59,251 nucleotides of DNA from Entrophospora sp. SA101 (lineage: Eukaryota; Glomeromycota; Glomeromycetes; Entrophosporales; Entrophosporaceae), in contig CAUDNR010000291.1 in NCBI GenBank assembly GCA_958430865.1, positions 1 to 59,251 of the forward strand. The letters run 5' to 3'. The position numbers were made by a program, and so were the translations under genes. This document shows positions 59,094 through 59,251 of the stretch, in pieces; position 1 is the first letter of the stretch, and the number at the start of each line of letters is the position of its first letter. Under the pieces are notes generated by a model. The model made no database searches and had not been told where the DNA came from. It worked only from the letters and a program-made list of their open reading frames with translations.

Positions 59094-59251
59094 AGAAATT
59101 CCGTTATGCTTTTTCGACCAGCATGATGGAAGTTTGATTTCATTGGCTAAATTTTGTGATGATCTCCCTTCCAAACATCACGCAAAAATTAAATTTTATT
59201 GGCTCAATGATCATTGCTGAAACTAGATTTTTCAGGCGAACTCTGAATTTA

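Larger units (their letters stand above)
54891..59111. mobile_element. Putative 4.2-kb transposon bounded by an 18-bp inverted repeat
   Basis: AAGCATAACGGAATTTCT at 54891-54908 reappears inverted at 59094-59111, exact over 18 bases. Between them lie the decayed gene 55336..58156, a minisatellite and a tandem satellite. I could not find a target duplication outside the repeats, so the true ends may lie further out or the element may be old. Confidence 0.5.

Noticed and set aside
1..59251. tRNA or rRNA genes
   Set aside because: I scanned for GGTTCGA-type arms and rRNA-like GC blocks and found none that fold into a plausible tRNA; a covariance-model search would be decisive.

Overview
This is an AT-rich eukaryotic window with small GT-AG introns, many decayed genes and many short inverted-repeat transposons. 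The clearest clue to the organism is the protein kinase at 52771..54414. It has a short N-terminal Cys-rich CxxC...CxxC segment, then 'WTSGN...' and 'LEWIPFEQFEDI', then a kinase domain with HCDLHSGN and DLGLCG. I know that architecture from the hugely expanded kinase family of arbuscular mycorrhizal fungi (Glomeromycotina, Rhizophagus-like). The degenerate 55-58 kb gene also resembles repeated proteins of those fungi. The assignment rests on memory of family style, not on a search.

Layout. The window is three versions of one locus joined through two N gaps. (a) A left arm, 1..12355, ends at a 966-base gap (12356..13321). The sequence right of the gap is its reverse complement, so the gap is the centre of a large palindrome (x pairs with 25699-x). 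The match is near-perfect for about 8 kb (4330..12355), is clearly diverged from 4330 to about 3671, and stops there. (b) Copy 1 is 13322..33888. (c) After ten Ns, copy 2 (33899 to at least 53723) repeats copy 1 in direct orientation with an offset of about 20.56 kb and few differences. Past 53723 the sequence is single (to 59251). The three versions carry private changes (a 22-bp deletion in the left arm, a 718-bp deletion in copy 2), so they are different molecules (alleles, haplotypes or paralogues), not one contig pasted three times. The tandem and inverted order may still be a scaffolding artefact.

Genes. The left arm holds a five-exon MPV17/PMP22-family gene (3095..3983, minus) that appears complete; no single long ORF reveals it. 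Both right copies keep only a broken 5' part of it, followed by a 1.16-kb pogo/Tigger-like transposon. A two-exon TMEM198/DUF4203-like multi-pass membrane protein is present in all three versions. Copies 1 and 2 carry a RecQ-family helicase (damaged in both, gutted in copy 2) and the kinase (cut by the gap in copy 1, complete in copy 2). The single-copy right end is a decayed, probably mobile, multi-exon gene inside an 18-bp inverted repeat, followed by a tandem satellite of about 160 bp.

Mobile elements. Supported by terminal inverted repeats and target duplications: a pogo-like element with TA duplication and an empty site in the left arm; two related TA-flanked elements whose ends contain ATATAAGCAMC (one with a relic CENP-B/Tigger-type transposase N-terminus); and a 398-bp hAT-type MITE with a perfect 8-bp duplication. 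Weaker: a 173-bp hAT-like element and a 68-bp foldback. No rRNA, tRNA, CRISPR array or obvious gene cluster was seen. I found no convincing new multi-gene system; the most notable content is the structure of the locus and the differing fate of its copies.
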